This document shows, piece after piece, positions 18,352 to 27,435 of a DNA stretch of 64,000 nt. Source of the stretch: Desulfobulbaceae bacterium (lineage in GTDB: Bacteria; Desulfobacterota; Desulfobulbia; Desulfobulbales; Desulfocapsaceae); assembly GCA_024227155.1 (NCBI GenBank), contig JAAELB010000661.1, forward strand, positions 1-64,000. Direction: 5' to 3'. The first letter of the stretch is position 1; every line of letters starts with the position of its first letter. A program made the translations under genes and the position numbers. Under the pieces are notes generated by a model that worked only from the letters and a program-made list of their open reading frames with translations, was not told the DNA's origin and ran no database searches.

Positions 18352-19467
18352 ATGGACCAGGGTGCATTAATCACGAAGATGAGAGCTTCTCTTGCCAAAT
18401 GCTGCAACGCTTTACTCATATTTCTTGTAGCTGTCATGCTCAACAGCTGCAAGAACAGGGAAGAAATAGTGACGCCTGAACCTATCAAACCAGTTAAACT
18501 TTTGACTGTTCAGGCCGGTGTTAAACAGCTGGGCATGTCGCTCCCAGGACGGGTTCGGGCTGCAAAACGATCGGAACTTTCGTTCAAAGTATCAGGGCCC
18601 CTTGAAAAACTGCCCATTGACGAGGGACAGGTTGTCAAAAAAGGGGATTTAATAGCTCAGATTCTCCCCCGGGATTTCCAGACTGCCATTAATGAAGCAA
18701 AGGCACGTGAGCTAGAAGCAGAACAGCAATACCAGCGGTACAAGGAACTCTATGCAAAACGGCAGGTATCCAAATCCGACTTTGATCGGTACCGAGCATC
18801 CAGAGATGTTTCCAGAGCACAACTCGAAGATGCAAATAATGCTTTGAAAGACACCACTTTAGTCGCACCTTTTGACGGGGTTATAGCCAAAAGATACGTT
18901 GAAAATTTTGAAAAAATCCAAGTAAAACAGCCGATTGCCTATCTTCAACTAATCAGTCAACTTGAGATTCTCATTGATGTACCCGAGCTTATGATGGCCC
19001 AGTTCAAACAAAGTGGAACCGTGGAGGTCTTTGCAGAATTTGATGCAGCAGTGGGGAGTCAATTTCCATTGATTGTTAAAGAATTCTCCACTGATGCCGA
19101 CCCTGCCACTCAGACTTACCAGGTTGTCCTGACCATGGATCAGCCCACAGAGGCCAACATTCTTCCTGGTATGACATCAAAAGTGACGGCCTCTACAGGG
19201 GAAGGCTATGACGCTGGGAGCAGTATCCTCATACCTGCTATTGCGGTGCTCAACGATGCGGACAATCAGGACTATATTTACCTGTTTGATAGGGACACAA
19301 AAACAGCGAAGAAAAAACCTGTCAGCATTGGCCCCCTTGAAGGTTCTAAAAATGTATTGGTCAAAGAAGGACTGAAAGGAGGGGAAGAAATCATCATTGC
19401 CGGAATTACCAAGTTAAAAGACGGGATGAAAGTCCGACCCTGGGAAAGTCAGCGAGAGGGAAAATAG
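18352..19467 (+). CDS. RND efflux periplasmic adaptor (membrane fusion protein), lipoprotein
   Basis: 371 residues from ATG 18352, preferred over the ATG at 18337 because AGGGGGAATT directly precedes it. The N-terminal hydrophobic segment ends in a lipobox (VMLNSC), so it should be a lipoprotein. HlyD/AcrA-type features follow: a lipoyl-like half motif (LSFKVSGPLEKLPIDEGQVVKKGDLIAQI), a coiled-coil hairpin of about 60 residues (ARELEAEQQYQRYKELYAKR), the second half (TTLVAPFDGVIAKRYVENFE) and a beta-barrel. It links the inner-membrane pump to the outer-membrane channel. It begins a three-gene operon with the pump 3 bp downstream and a TolC-type fusion. The substrate is unknown. Confidence 0.92.
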   Translation: MDQGALITKMRASLAKCCNALLIFLVAVMLNSCKNREEIVTPEPIKPVKLLTVQAGVKQLGMSLPGRVRAAKRSELSFKVSGPLEKLPIDEGQVVKKGDLIAQILPRDFQTAINEAKARELEAEQQYQRYKELYAKRQVSKSDFDRYRASRDVSRAQLEDANNALKDTTLVAPFDGVIAKRYVENFEKIQVKQPIAYLQLISQLEILIDVPELMMAQFKQSGTVEVFAEFDAAVGSQFPLIVKEFSTDADPATQTYQVVLTMDQPTEANILPGMTSKVTASTGEGYDAGSSILIPAIAVLNDADNQDYIYLFDRDTKTAKKKPVSIGPLEGSKNVLVKEGLKGGEEIIIAGITKLKDGMKVRPWESQREGK

Positions 19468-19470
19468 CCC

Positions 19471-22400
19471 ATGAATATCGCTGAAATCTCCATCAAAAAA
19501 TCCGTCATCACCTGGACAGTAACTGTGGTGGTACTTGTCTTGGGATATCTTTCCTACCAGAGCCTCCCACGATTAGAAGATCCGGAATTTGCGATTAAAG
19601 ATGCCGTCATTGTAACACCTTATCCGGGTGCCTCGCCTGAAGAAGTGGAAAAAGAAGTCACCGAGAAAATTGAAAAGGCGATGCAGGAATTGGGGCAATT
19701 GAAACGGGTGGAATCATATTCTTCCCGTGGTATGTCCGTGGTCAAGGTAAAAATCAAGGATAATTACGACAAAACCGCACTGCCGTCAGTATGGGATGAG
19801 ATGCGCAGAAAGGTGCTGGATGTGATGGCCGAGCTGCCTCCAGGAGCTGGCCCACCTATCGTCAACGATGATTTTGGTGACGTGTTTGGCGTCTATTTTG
19901 CCCTGACCGGGCGCGGCTACACCTTCGCAGAGTTAAAAGACATTGCCGAACTACTTAAGCGTGAGCTTCTCGTTGTCACTGATGTGAAAAAGATCACTTT
20001 CTTTGGTGAACAGAGTGAAGCCATTTACGTCGAAATGTCGCGAACCAAGATGGCTTCGCTAGGCATCACTAAACAGGAAATCTTTGATGCTCTGCAGGCT
20101 AAAAACCTTCCAGTCAGTGCCGGTAACATCAAAATTGGCCCTGAATATATGGCTATCAAGCCCACAGGAGAATTCAAGTCAGAAAAGGATTTTGCTGGCC
20201 TTTTCATCGCCTCCAAAGATGGCAAGCTTATCTACCTTCGCGATGTAGCAACGGTCGTACGTGATTATGTTGATCCACCTGCCAAAATTCTCAGAATAAA
20301 TGGACAACATGCAATCGGAATTGCCATTTCTACGATTGGTGGCGGTAACGCGGTGACCATGGGTGATGGTGTCATCGAAAGAATTGATGAACTCCAGGGT
20401 GAAATCCCACTCGGGATGGAACTGATTGAGATTGCCATGCAATCAAAGGCAGTTACCAAAGCCGTTAATTCGTTTGTTATAAATCTTCTGGAAGCAGTTG
20501 GTATAGTTGTCCTTGTCCTGCTTTTCTTTATGGGACTACGTTCAGGTTTAATTATTGGCTTTATTCTGCTGCTGACAATCGCGGCTACTTTCATGGTAAT
20601 GGGCTACTTCCAGATCACACTTGAACGTATCTCTCTTGGGGCATTGATTATCGCACTTGGTATGCTGGTGGACAACGCAATTGTCGTAGTTGACGGGATG
20701 AAAGTCCGTATGGAGCGGGGAGTCGATGGGCTCAAAGCTGCCAGCGAAGTGGTAGCCCAAAACTCCATTCCTCTCTTTGGCGCAACCGTTGTTGCCGTTC
20801 TGGCCTTTGCCTCAATTGGCGGCATGGACAACTCAACAGGTGAATATTGCCGGTCTCTCTACTATGTCATTTTAATTTCTCTGTCTTTGTCCTGGCTAAC
20901 CGCAGTTACTGTTACTCCATTAATTACCAAGTCGTTTGTGCTGGGGAAAAAATCCAGGCAACAAGGCGGCGAGTCAAAGGACCCGTACGGTGGTAAATTC
21001 TATAAACTGTATCGTGATGTATTAAAAGTTGCAATTCGCATGCGGGTTGTCACAATAATCATTGTCTGCAGTATGTTTGGCCTTTCCCTCTATGGCTTTG
21101 GCTTTGTCAGTAACCAGTTTTTCCCAAACTCGACAACACCCCAGTTTATGGTCGAGATTCAGTTCCGTGAAGGCAATCATATTCGAGAAACAGAAAAGAG
21201 TGTTGCCGAAATGGAAGAGTACCTCCTCAATCTCGATGGAGTCACACAAGTTGCGTCGGCTGTGGGTGCCGGGCACCCACGGTTCTTGCTGGTTTACTCT
21301 GTTCCGGTCGATGCCTCTACCAACTATACCAATATTCTGGTATCCGTAGAAGATTACAGTATAATTGCCGAGATGCTTCCGCAGGTTCAAAGCGATCTAG
21401 AAGAAATGTTCCCAGATGCGACAGTGAATACCAAGAAATTCCTGTTAGGTCCTGGCGAGGGCGGAAAAATCCAGCTGCGCATAAACGGGCCCGATCCCGC
21501 TGAGTTACGCAGAATGGGCGATGAAGTTCTGGCTGTAATCGCCGAGGACCCTATCTCCCAGGCAATCAGGACCGAATGGGGAGAGAAGATGAAATTGCCG
21601 CAACCGATCATTGCTGAAGATCGTGCCCGTACACTTGGTATTGATCGGCCTATGATCGCGACCGCCATTGAATCAAACTTTTCCGGAACCACCACCGGTA
21701 TTTACCGGGAGGGTATCGACCTGATACCGATCATTGCCAGGGCCCCCCTCAGGGAGCGCAGCAGGATGGAAGATCTTGAGGAGTTACAGATTTACAGCCC
21801 TTCCGCCCAAAAAGAAGTTCCGATTTTACAGGTAATTAACGGCGTAGAAACCACCTGGGAAAATTCCCGCGTATCCCGTTGGCACCGCCGCCCCTTTATC
21901 AAGATTCATGCTGATGCGCGTGAAGGGTTACCCTCTGAACTTTTTGCCCGCCTTAAGCCAAAGATAGAGCAAACTCTGGGGGCGGATTTGGCAACCTATA
22001 GCGGAAAATCATTAAAAGAAGGACAGATATATACTGCCAATACAATTCCCGTTAAATATGATGACATTATCCCGCTCAAAGGGAGACCTGGTTATTTTAT
22101 GGCATGGGGTGGTGAAGCGGAAGATTCGTCCGATTCAACATCACAGCTGGCAGCAAATATCCCATTGTATTTTGGGATGATGATCCTGGTTGTTATCTTT
22201 CTTTTCAATGCCTTTCGACAACCCCTGATTATCTGGCTTACGGTTCCTCTATCCATTATAGGTGTTACAGCCGGACTACTCCTGCTTAACCAGCCGTTTG
22301 GCTTTATGGCATTGCTTGGACTGATGAGCCTCTCAGGTATGCTCATCAAAAATGCGATCGTTCTCATTGACCAGATCGACCTCAATATAAAAGAGGGAAT

Positions 22401-22620
22401 GCCTGGCCTTGAAGCAATTATTGAATCCGGTGTCTCCAGGATGCAGCCTGTGATGATGGCGGCTCTGACCACGATGATGGGGATGATCCCCCTCTTTCAG
22501 GACGCCTTTTTCATTGCCATGGCTGTGACTATCGTCTTCGGTCTTGGTTTTGCAACCGTGCTGACCCTGGTTTTTGTACCAGTTCTCTATGCGACTTTTT
22601 TTAAGATATCATCCACATGA
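19471..22620 (+). CDS. RND family efflux permease (AcrB/HAE1-like)
   Basis: 1049 residues, the usual RND length, beginning MNIAEISIKKSVITWTV with TM1 at the N-terminus. The porter domain has YPGASPEEVEKEVTEKIEKAMQ. The first TM cluster starts near 340 (NLLEAVGIVVLVLLFFMGLR), includes ALIIALGMLVDNAIVVVDGM with the conserved Asp pair of the proton relay, and is mirrored by LMSLSGMLIKNAIVLIDQID near 950. It is a proton-driven exporter of drugs, solvents or metabolites across the envelope. It follows its adaptor by 3 bp and overlaps the next gene by 4 bp (ATGA). The substrate cannot be inferred from the sequence. Confidence 0.95.
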   Translation: MNIAEISIKKSVITWTVTVVVLVLGYLSYQSLPRLEDPEFAIKDAVIVTPYPGASPEEVEKEVTEKIEKAMQELGQLKRVESYSSRGMSVVKVKIKDNYDKTALPSVWDEMRRKVLDVMAELPPGAGPPIVNDDFGDVFGVYFALTGRGYTFAELKDIAELLKRELLVVTDVKKITFFGEQSEAIYVEMSRTKMASLGITKQEIFDALQAKNLPVSAGNIKIGPEYMAIKPTGEFKSEKDFAGLFIASKDGKLIYLRDVATVVRDYVDPPAKILRINGQHAIGIAISTIGGGNAVTMGDGVIERIDELQGEIPLGMELIEIAMQSKAVTKAVNSFVINLLEAVGIVVLVLLFFMGLRSGLIIGFILLLTIAATFMVMGYFQITLERISLGALIIALGMLVDNAIVVVDGMKVRMERGVDGLKAASEVVAQNSIPLFGATVVAVLAFASIGGMDNSTGEYCRSLYYVILISLSLSWLTAVTVTPLITKSFVLGKKSRQQGGESKDPYGGKFYKLYRDVLKVAIRMRVVTIIIVCSMFGLSLYGFGFVSNQFFPNSTTPQFMVEIQFREGNHIRETEKSVAEMEEYLLNLDGVTQVASAVGAGHPRFLLVYSVPVDASTNYTNILVSVEDYSIIAEMLPQVQSDLEEMFPDATVNTKKFLLGPGEGGKIQLRINGPDPAELRRMGDEVLAVIAEDPISQAIRTEWGEKMKLPQPIIAEDRARTLGIDRPMIATAIESNFSGTTTGIYREGIDLIPIIARAPLRERSRMEDLEELQIYSPSAQKEVPILQVINGVETTWENSRVSRWHRRPFIKIHADAREGLPSELFARLKPKIEQTLGADLATYSGKSLKEGQIYTANTIPVKYDDIIPLKGRPGYFMAWGGEAEDSSDSTSQLAANIPLYFGMMILVVIFLFNAFRQPLIIWLTVPLSIIGVTAGLLLLNQPFGFMALLGLMSLSGMLIKNAIVLIDQIDLNIKEGMPGLEAIIESGVSRMQPVMMAALTTMMGMIPLFQDAFFIAMAVTIVFGLGFATVLTLVFVPVLYATFFKISST

Positions 22621-25031
22621 AACAGCAACCCAGGAGCTCTCGGATGCGAACCCGTCTTTTCTCTTTTTTAGCAACGTCCTGTTTACTGGTTTTCTCACTC
22701 ACGCAGGCTGTTTATGCTGAGGTAACGCATCTAAGCGGTGATTCTTCATTGGTGCGGTTTAATATTGGTATCGTGACTGATGGACCGATAAAACCTAATA
22801 TTATAGACCTTTTTAAAACAGAAATTCTAAAGATGTCTGAAGGTAATTTTCTCGTGAGCTTTCCAGAGACAATGACCCTGGAGGCCGACTCTACCGTGGC
22901 CGGTGTTAATCGTCATATTGACACCTTACTCAATAATCCTGAAACTGATCTTATTATTACCCTTGGGCCAATCGGCTCGACTGAGTCTTTTAAGCGCCCC
23001 GCTCTGGTTAAACCTGTCGTGGCTCCATTTGTGTTTGATGCAGAGATGCAGCAGGCACCGCAAGATGGCGTTGGCAGCGGCGTGGACAATTTATTTTATC
23101 TCAACATTAAGATTCCAGTTGATCAAGAGCTGGTGGCCTTTAGAAAACTCGTTCCATTCGAGAGTCTTGGTATTCTCATTGACGAGCGTGACATCAATGG
23201 TGTGCCTGCTATTAAAAAAATTGTTAGATCTGCGGGGTATGAACATTCCATTGATGTGCACTTGATACCAGTGGGCACCTCAGCACACGATGCAATCGTT
23301 CAGATTCCCACTGACACAAAAGCCGTCATGGTCGGCCCGCTCTGGCAACTCCCTGATAAAGAGCTTGAGATTTTAAGTCAAAAATTCATCGAAAAAAAGA
23401 TTGCTGCCTTCGCGATGGCGACATTTAATTATGTCAAAGCTGGTTTTTTTGCGACAACGATGCAGGAACAATCCATGGAGCAGTCAGCCCGGCAGATAGC
23501 GATCACCATTCAGGAGATCCTGCTCGGAGAAGACCCATCAAAGTTACCAGTACTCTTTTCTCGAGGTCAGAAATTGACCATCAATATGGCAACTGCTCGG
23601 GCCATCAATATTTATCCCAGTCTTGACTACATGACAGGGGCTAATTTGATTAATGAAGAGCGGGATGATATTGAGCGGCGCATAACTCTGCAAGAAGTGG
23701 TCGCGGAAGCATTGCAAGAAAACCTGGATCTGGCAGTTGCCGAGAGGGAAGTGCGGGGAGGAGCTTATGCAGTAAAGGAAGCGAGATCTACTCTATTGCC
23801 TCAAGTTGTGATTGGAGCTGGAGCTACTACTATTGACAATGATCGTGCCTCACTCTCCCGGGGGACTACACCTGAAAACGCGTTGACCGGTAGAGTTTCT
23901 ATCTCGCAGCAAATATACTCCGAAAGCAGTTGGGCAGGCTATAGTGTGGAAAAAAACCTGCAGACAGGTCGAGAATTTAGCCTAGACAGGGTAAAGCTGG
24001 ATATCATTTATGAGTCATCAACTGCGTATCTTAATGTGCTGCGACGTAAAACAGTTGAACAACTGCAAAAAGACAATTTGCAGCTCACCCAGGCAAATCT
24101 GGAGCGGGCCCAGATTCGCTTGAGCACCGGTATCGCTGGCCCAGATGAACTCTATCGCTGGGAGACCAAGTTTTCCAATGATCGTCAAGTTGTGTTACGG
24201 GCGGAGTCTGCGACAATTGGTGCGATGCAGGCGTTAAACAGGATTCTAAACCGTCCTCTGATGGAGGAATTTATTGCACTGGAGACCGACCTGAGCGATC
24301 CTCTCTTAATTGGTGGTAATCGATTGTTCTATGAACTCATCCATAACCCTTTACACTTCTTGAAATTTAATGAGTTTGCCATGGAGGAAGGATTAAAGGT
24401 TTCACCCGAACTCAAAGTCCTTGATTCGGCTATTGCAGCACAGGAACGTCTGATCCTTAAATCAAAACGGGACTATTGGGTACCGACCTTGTCCATTGAT
24501 GGAAATCTTGATTATCTCGTTTCAGACAGTGGGGAAGGTCAACGGAACGAGGATGTCACTGGTCTTGATGATACTGATTGGCAAGTTGGGGTCTTTGCTC
24601 ACCTGCCTCTTTTTGAGGGTGGTAGAAAAGGAGCAACAGTCAGCAGGAACAAAGAACAGCTAAACCAGCTCCAGACTGAATGGATGGCAACGAAAGAGCG
24701 AATCGGCCAGCGGATTCTCCTATCCCTGAACTATACCAGGGCCTCCTATCCATCAATCAACCTATCACGGGATGCTGTCGATGCAGCACGACGCAATCTG
24801 CAGCTGGTGACCGACTCGTATGTGCAGGGGATAAAGTCTATCATTGACCTGCTTGATGCGCAGAATCAGGCTTTAAACGCTGAGCTTGACGCAGCCAACG
24901 CAGTCTACAATTTTCTTATTGATTTTATGGGAGTGCAGCGGAACATTGGTACATTTTTCACATTCCAACCCTCTGAATCTCGTGAATTGTGGATTGAGAA
25001 GGTGAAAGAGTATCTAAAGGTGGCAAAATAG
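22617..25031 (+). CDS. Fusion of an ABC-type substrate-binding domain with a TolC-like outer-membrane efflux channel
   Basis: 804 residues, starting at ATGA overlapping the pump stop codon. A signal peptide is at about 1-35. Residues 45-330 look like a type I periplasmic binding fold of the ABC_sub_bind kind: FNIGIVTDGPIKPNIIDLF, LIITLGPIGSTE, PFESLGILIDERDINGVPAIKKIV and KAVMVGPLWQLPDKELEILS. Residues 350-790 are a TolC/OEP domain with its two repeats (ITLQEVVAEALQENLDLAVAEREV; YLNVLRRKTVEQLQKDNLQL; then ATKERIGQRILLSLNYTRASYP). Ordinary TolC proteins have 420-500 residues, so about 320 residues are extra. The binding domain may sense or feed the substrate into the pump in the periplasm (inference). 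The frame is uninterrupted, so the fusion looks genuine. Confidence 0.85.
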   Translation: MKQQPRSSRMRTRLFSFLATSCLLVFSLTQAVYAEVTHLSGDSSLVRFNIGIVTDGPIKPNIIDLFKTEILKMSEGNFLVSFPETMTLEADSTVAGVNRHIDTLLNNPETDLIITLGPIGSTESFKRPALVKPVVAPFVFDAEMQQAPQDGVGSGVDNLFYLNIKIPVDQELVAFRKLVPFESLGILIDERDINGVPAIKKIVRSAGYEHSIDVHLIPVGTSAHDAIVQIPTDTKAVMVGPLWQLPDKELEILSQKFIEKKIAAFAMATFNYVKAGFFATTMQEQSMEQSARQIAITIQEILLGEDPSKLPVLFSRGQKLTINMATARAINIYPSLDYMTGANLINEERDDIERRITLQEVVAEALQENLDLAVAEREVRGGAYAVKEARSTLLPQVVIGAGATTIDNDRASLSRGTTPENALTGRVSISQQIYSESSWAGYSVEKNLQTGREFSLDRVKLDIIYESSTAYLNVLRRKTVEQLQKDNLQLTQANLERAQIRLSTGIAGPDELYRWETKFSNDRQVVLRAESATIGAMQALNRILNRPLMEEFIALETDLSDPLLIGGNRLFYELIHNPLHFLKFNEFAMEEGLKVSPELKVLDSAIAAQERLILKSKRDYWVPTLSIDGNLDYLVSDSGEGQRNEDVTGLDDTDWQVGVFAHLPLFEGGRKGATVSRNKEQLNQLQTEWMATKERIGQRILLSLNYTRASYPSINLSRDAVDAARRNLQLVTDSYVQGIKSIIDLLDAQNQALNAELDAANAVYNFLIDFMGVQRNIGTFFTFQPSESRELWIEKVKEYLKVAK

Positions 25032-25116
25032 GTCTGTCTTTCGAACTCTTGTTGACATGAGAAGAGAAAGTAGCAGGAAACTCACAACCATAATATCTAA
25101 CACCCCACAAGGGGGT

Positions 25117-25235
25117 ATAAGTGCCTCGAAGGTCTCACTATGTTCACTATCTGGTGATAACTCTAAGTTTATGATTTCAAAGCGATCTCATAATTTCTTG
25201 TTTTTTATTACAGCTTCTATGGAGTAAGGCACTAA
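25117..25235 (+). repeat. Copy of the AGTRCCTT repeat family (type A)
   Basis: Runs from ATAAGTGCCT to TAAGGCACTAA and shares its right half (TTTCTTGTTTTTTATTACAG, then GGAGTAAGGCACTAA) with the copies at 52650 and 60836. It ends 9 bases before the methyltransferase start codon, so it is the leader of that gene. Confidence 0.6.
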
Positions 25236-25244
25236 AGACATGAT

Positions 25245-26024
25245 ATGAAATTTGAAGATATTAGGAGCCAGGTAAGAGGGGTTCCATATGTCATGGACGA
25301 CATGGCACATGACCTATACCATTTTATTCTCAGAACCAGGCCAGCTCATTGCCTCGAACTCGGGTTTGGACATGGGGCGTCCAGCTGTTATATAGCGGCG
25401 GCACTGGATGAAATTGGTTCGGGCCATCTCACTGCTGTCGATCTTCTCCCGGCTAAAGAATGGCAAAAGCCCTCCATTGAAGAACTGCTCAAGAAAACAG
25501 GTTTAACCAAGCGGGTAAGTGTGCGGCGGGAAAACACAAGCTATACCTGGTTTCTTAAGAAAAAAATTATTGAGCAGACCGAAAACAATTCCTGCACGCC
25601 TTTTTTTGATTTCTGTTTTCTTGATGGCGCAAAAAACTGGACAATAGATTCGTCCGCCTTTTTCCTTGTTGATAAGCTGCTTAATGAAAAAGGCTGGATC
25701 GTTTTCGACGATCTGCAGTGGACCTACGAGAGTAAATTGAGAGAAGGAAAGAGAAAAAGCGATGGCGTATATATGCTCGACATGGGGCAAGATGAACTGG
25801 AACAACCTCATGTCGAGCTGATCTTTCAGCTTCTGGTCATGCAGCACCCTGAGTACTCAAATTTTCTGATACAAGATAATTGGTGGGGATGGGCACAGAA
25901 GAATTCCGACGGCCCAAAAAAACTTACATTTCAGCTCAGGGAAGCCTACAAGATGCGCCTTGCTGCGTGGGAGGAAAAACATAACAGGCGTCACCGCGCA
26001 CCGTTTGAGCCCTTTGAGTCGTAA
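25245..26024 (+). CDS. Class I SAM-dependent methyltransferase
   Basis: 259 residues. Motif I is LELGFGHGASS (about 37-47), followed by an acidic end to strand 2 (HLTAVDLLP) and a post-motif stretch with DFCFLDGAKNW and WIVFDDLQW, as in Methyltransf_24-type O-methyltransferases. The C-terminal 70 residues (basic, ending RRHRAPFEPFES) have no recognisable motif. The substrate is unknown. The gene stands alone between an RND operon and a duplicated fragment; a dispersed repeat forms its leader. The last base of the gene touches the duplicated block at 26023. Confidence 0.75.
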   Translation: MKFEDIRSQVRGVPYVMDDMAHDLYHFILRTRPAHCLELGFGHGASSCYIAAALDEIGSGHLTAVDLLPAKEWQKPSIEELLKKTGLTKRVSVRRENTSYTWFLKKKIIEQTENNSCTPFFDFCFLDGAKNWTIDSSAFFLVDKLLNEKGWIVFDDLQWTYESKLREGKRKSDGVYMLDMGQDELEQPHVELIFQLLVMQHPEYSNFLIQDNWWGWAQKNSDGPKKLTFQLREAYKMRLAAWEEKHNRRHRAPFEPFES

Positions 26025-26082
26025 TGACTCCCTTAGCCATTTATGGATTTCAGCAAGCGATGGGGTTGTGGCCGGATGACAA
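26023..26082 (+). pseudogene. 60-bp remnant of the DUF2157-like membrane protein gene
   Basis: About 85 percent identical by eye to 16972-17031, inside the intact gene (both read TTAGC-ATTTATGGA-TTCAGCAA, then GATGGGG and GATGAC). Only this central piece is left here, directly beside the intact hydrolase. At 16645-18012 the opposite holds: intact membrane protein, decayed hydrolase. Confidence 0.75.
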
Positions 26083-26126
26083 CTCGACAGCTATCATTTC
26101 ATACTCTCTATTTATGAAGTAAGGCG

Positions 26127-27416
26127 CTACAACTCTTCACTCTGAGAGCGGATAATCCTATCAATCCTCTTAACATAGTTGTCAGGGAAATAATATCCAA
26201 TTGTACCATGATCTGTCTGATATTCTTCAAGCCCTCTCTCAAGAGGAGCTGCATTAAAAAACAAGAGCAATAACAAGTCATTACTCACCCAGGGATGATT
26301 ATACCAGGAATCGTGGGCACCCCCCAGTTTCAGAGCCTTCGAATCCCCAACATTCAGTACGTCTAGATAGGGGGTTTTTAAAGCCTTCACCAGGATTTCA
26401 CGATCTTGCTCTGTAATATCCTCAATATTCGGCCTGCCAAGCCGGGACACACCATTTTTAAACGATGCAAGCCTCAATACAGAATCAAATCGATTTAAAT
26501 TAATTGTAGTGCGAAAAACAATATCCTTAAATTTCAAATACCTCTCAGCAAATGAATTAAAATCTATATCAGGGGCAGCAAAATACACCTCACCAATTCG
26601 CAGTTTGGCTTTCAACTCCTGGACGGAGAGTTCAGGGTGCACATCCCGCAGATATGCAAGTCCAGGCCCTGCGACCTGTGCACCAGCACTGTATGCGACA
26701 ATATTTATGTTTCTCGCTGTTGTATGATTCGCCAGGATTTCAATCAACCGCGCAAACGCAGGGACTGTATTTGCAGCGTGCAGCACATCTGTCTTATATC
26801 TGAAAATATTTTCAGCCGAGGGCCAGGAAAAAGTCAAAACTACAGAATTGTGCCCTGTAAAGTGAAATATCTGGGCTCCCTGGGCGGTTGCTCTGTAAAA
26901 ATTACTATTTGCTCCATGGACATAGAGAAGAATATCTTTACTGAAAGTCCGATCAAGAAGACCATTAATCTGCTTAAAAAAACCCTCCCCACTGGAGGAT
27001 GTACGACTGAGATCAGCTTCATCATGGTAGGAAGTCCTGTTTCGGACATGTATCTGTCTGATAAGAAGATCCCTGTCCCTTTTTTCCGCCACAGACTGTC
27101 GGTGCAGCTCTTCCCAGCTCATGCCATCATCACCGACACTGTGGACAACATACCCAAGTTTCAAAGTATCAGATGGAAATATTGTGTATCCTGTCGCCCC
27201 ACTCGGTCTCTCAAAGGGCAACCTGTTTGTTGCAAATAAAGTGTAGAGTAAGTTTCCATCCTTATTTTCTTTTGTAAGATCAAAAAATTTTTCAGATGTC
27301 CTGATGCTCACCGGCGGAGGCATAAGATACACCTTCGGTTGGCAACCGGAGATCATGAAAAAAGTTGCCAAAAGCAAGAAAAAATAGGTTTTGTCAACTC
27401 TGCCAAACATCAACAT
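26127..27416 (-). CDS. Lipoprotein alpha/beta hydrolase, DUF900-like
   Basis: 429 residues from ATG 27416, supported by GAGGGGGGTATA in front; the longer frame starting 13 codons upstream has no ribosome site. The N-terminal hydrophobic stretch ends in the lipobox MISGC, so it is a lipoprotein. The hydrolase core has LLYVHGANSNF (oxyanion HG), the nucleophile elbow AYSAGAQ with catalytic Ser, AAPDIDF as a likely acid and GGAHDSWYNHPW as the likely His region. These fit DUF900-type serine hydrolases; the substrate is unknown. It follows another lipoprotein hydrolase by 19 bp on the same strand. A decayed paralogue is at 17698-18012. Confidence 0.8.
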   Translation of the reverse strand: MLMFGRVDKTYFFLLLATFFMISGCQPKVYLMPPPVSIRTSEKFFDLTKENKDGNLLYTLFATNRLPFERPSGATGYTIFPSDTLKLGYVVHSVGDDGMSWEELHRQSVAEKRDRDLLIRQIHVRNRTSYHDEADLSRTSSSGEGFFKQINGLLDRTFSKDILLYVHGANSNFYRATAQGAQIFHFTGHNSVVLTFSWPSAENIFRYKTDVLHAANTVPAFARLIEILANHTTARNINIVAYSAGAQVAGPGLAYLRDVHPELSVQELKAKLRIGEVYFAAPDIDFNSFAERYLKFKDIVFRTTINLNRFDSVLRLASFKNGVSRLGRPNIEDITEQDREILVKALKTPYLDVLNVGDSKALKLGGAHDSWYNHPWVSNDLLLLLFFNAAPLERGLEEYQTDHGTIGYYFPDNYVKRIDRIIRSQSEEL

Positions 27417-27435
27417 TATACCCCCCTCAAAATCT

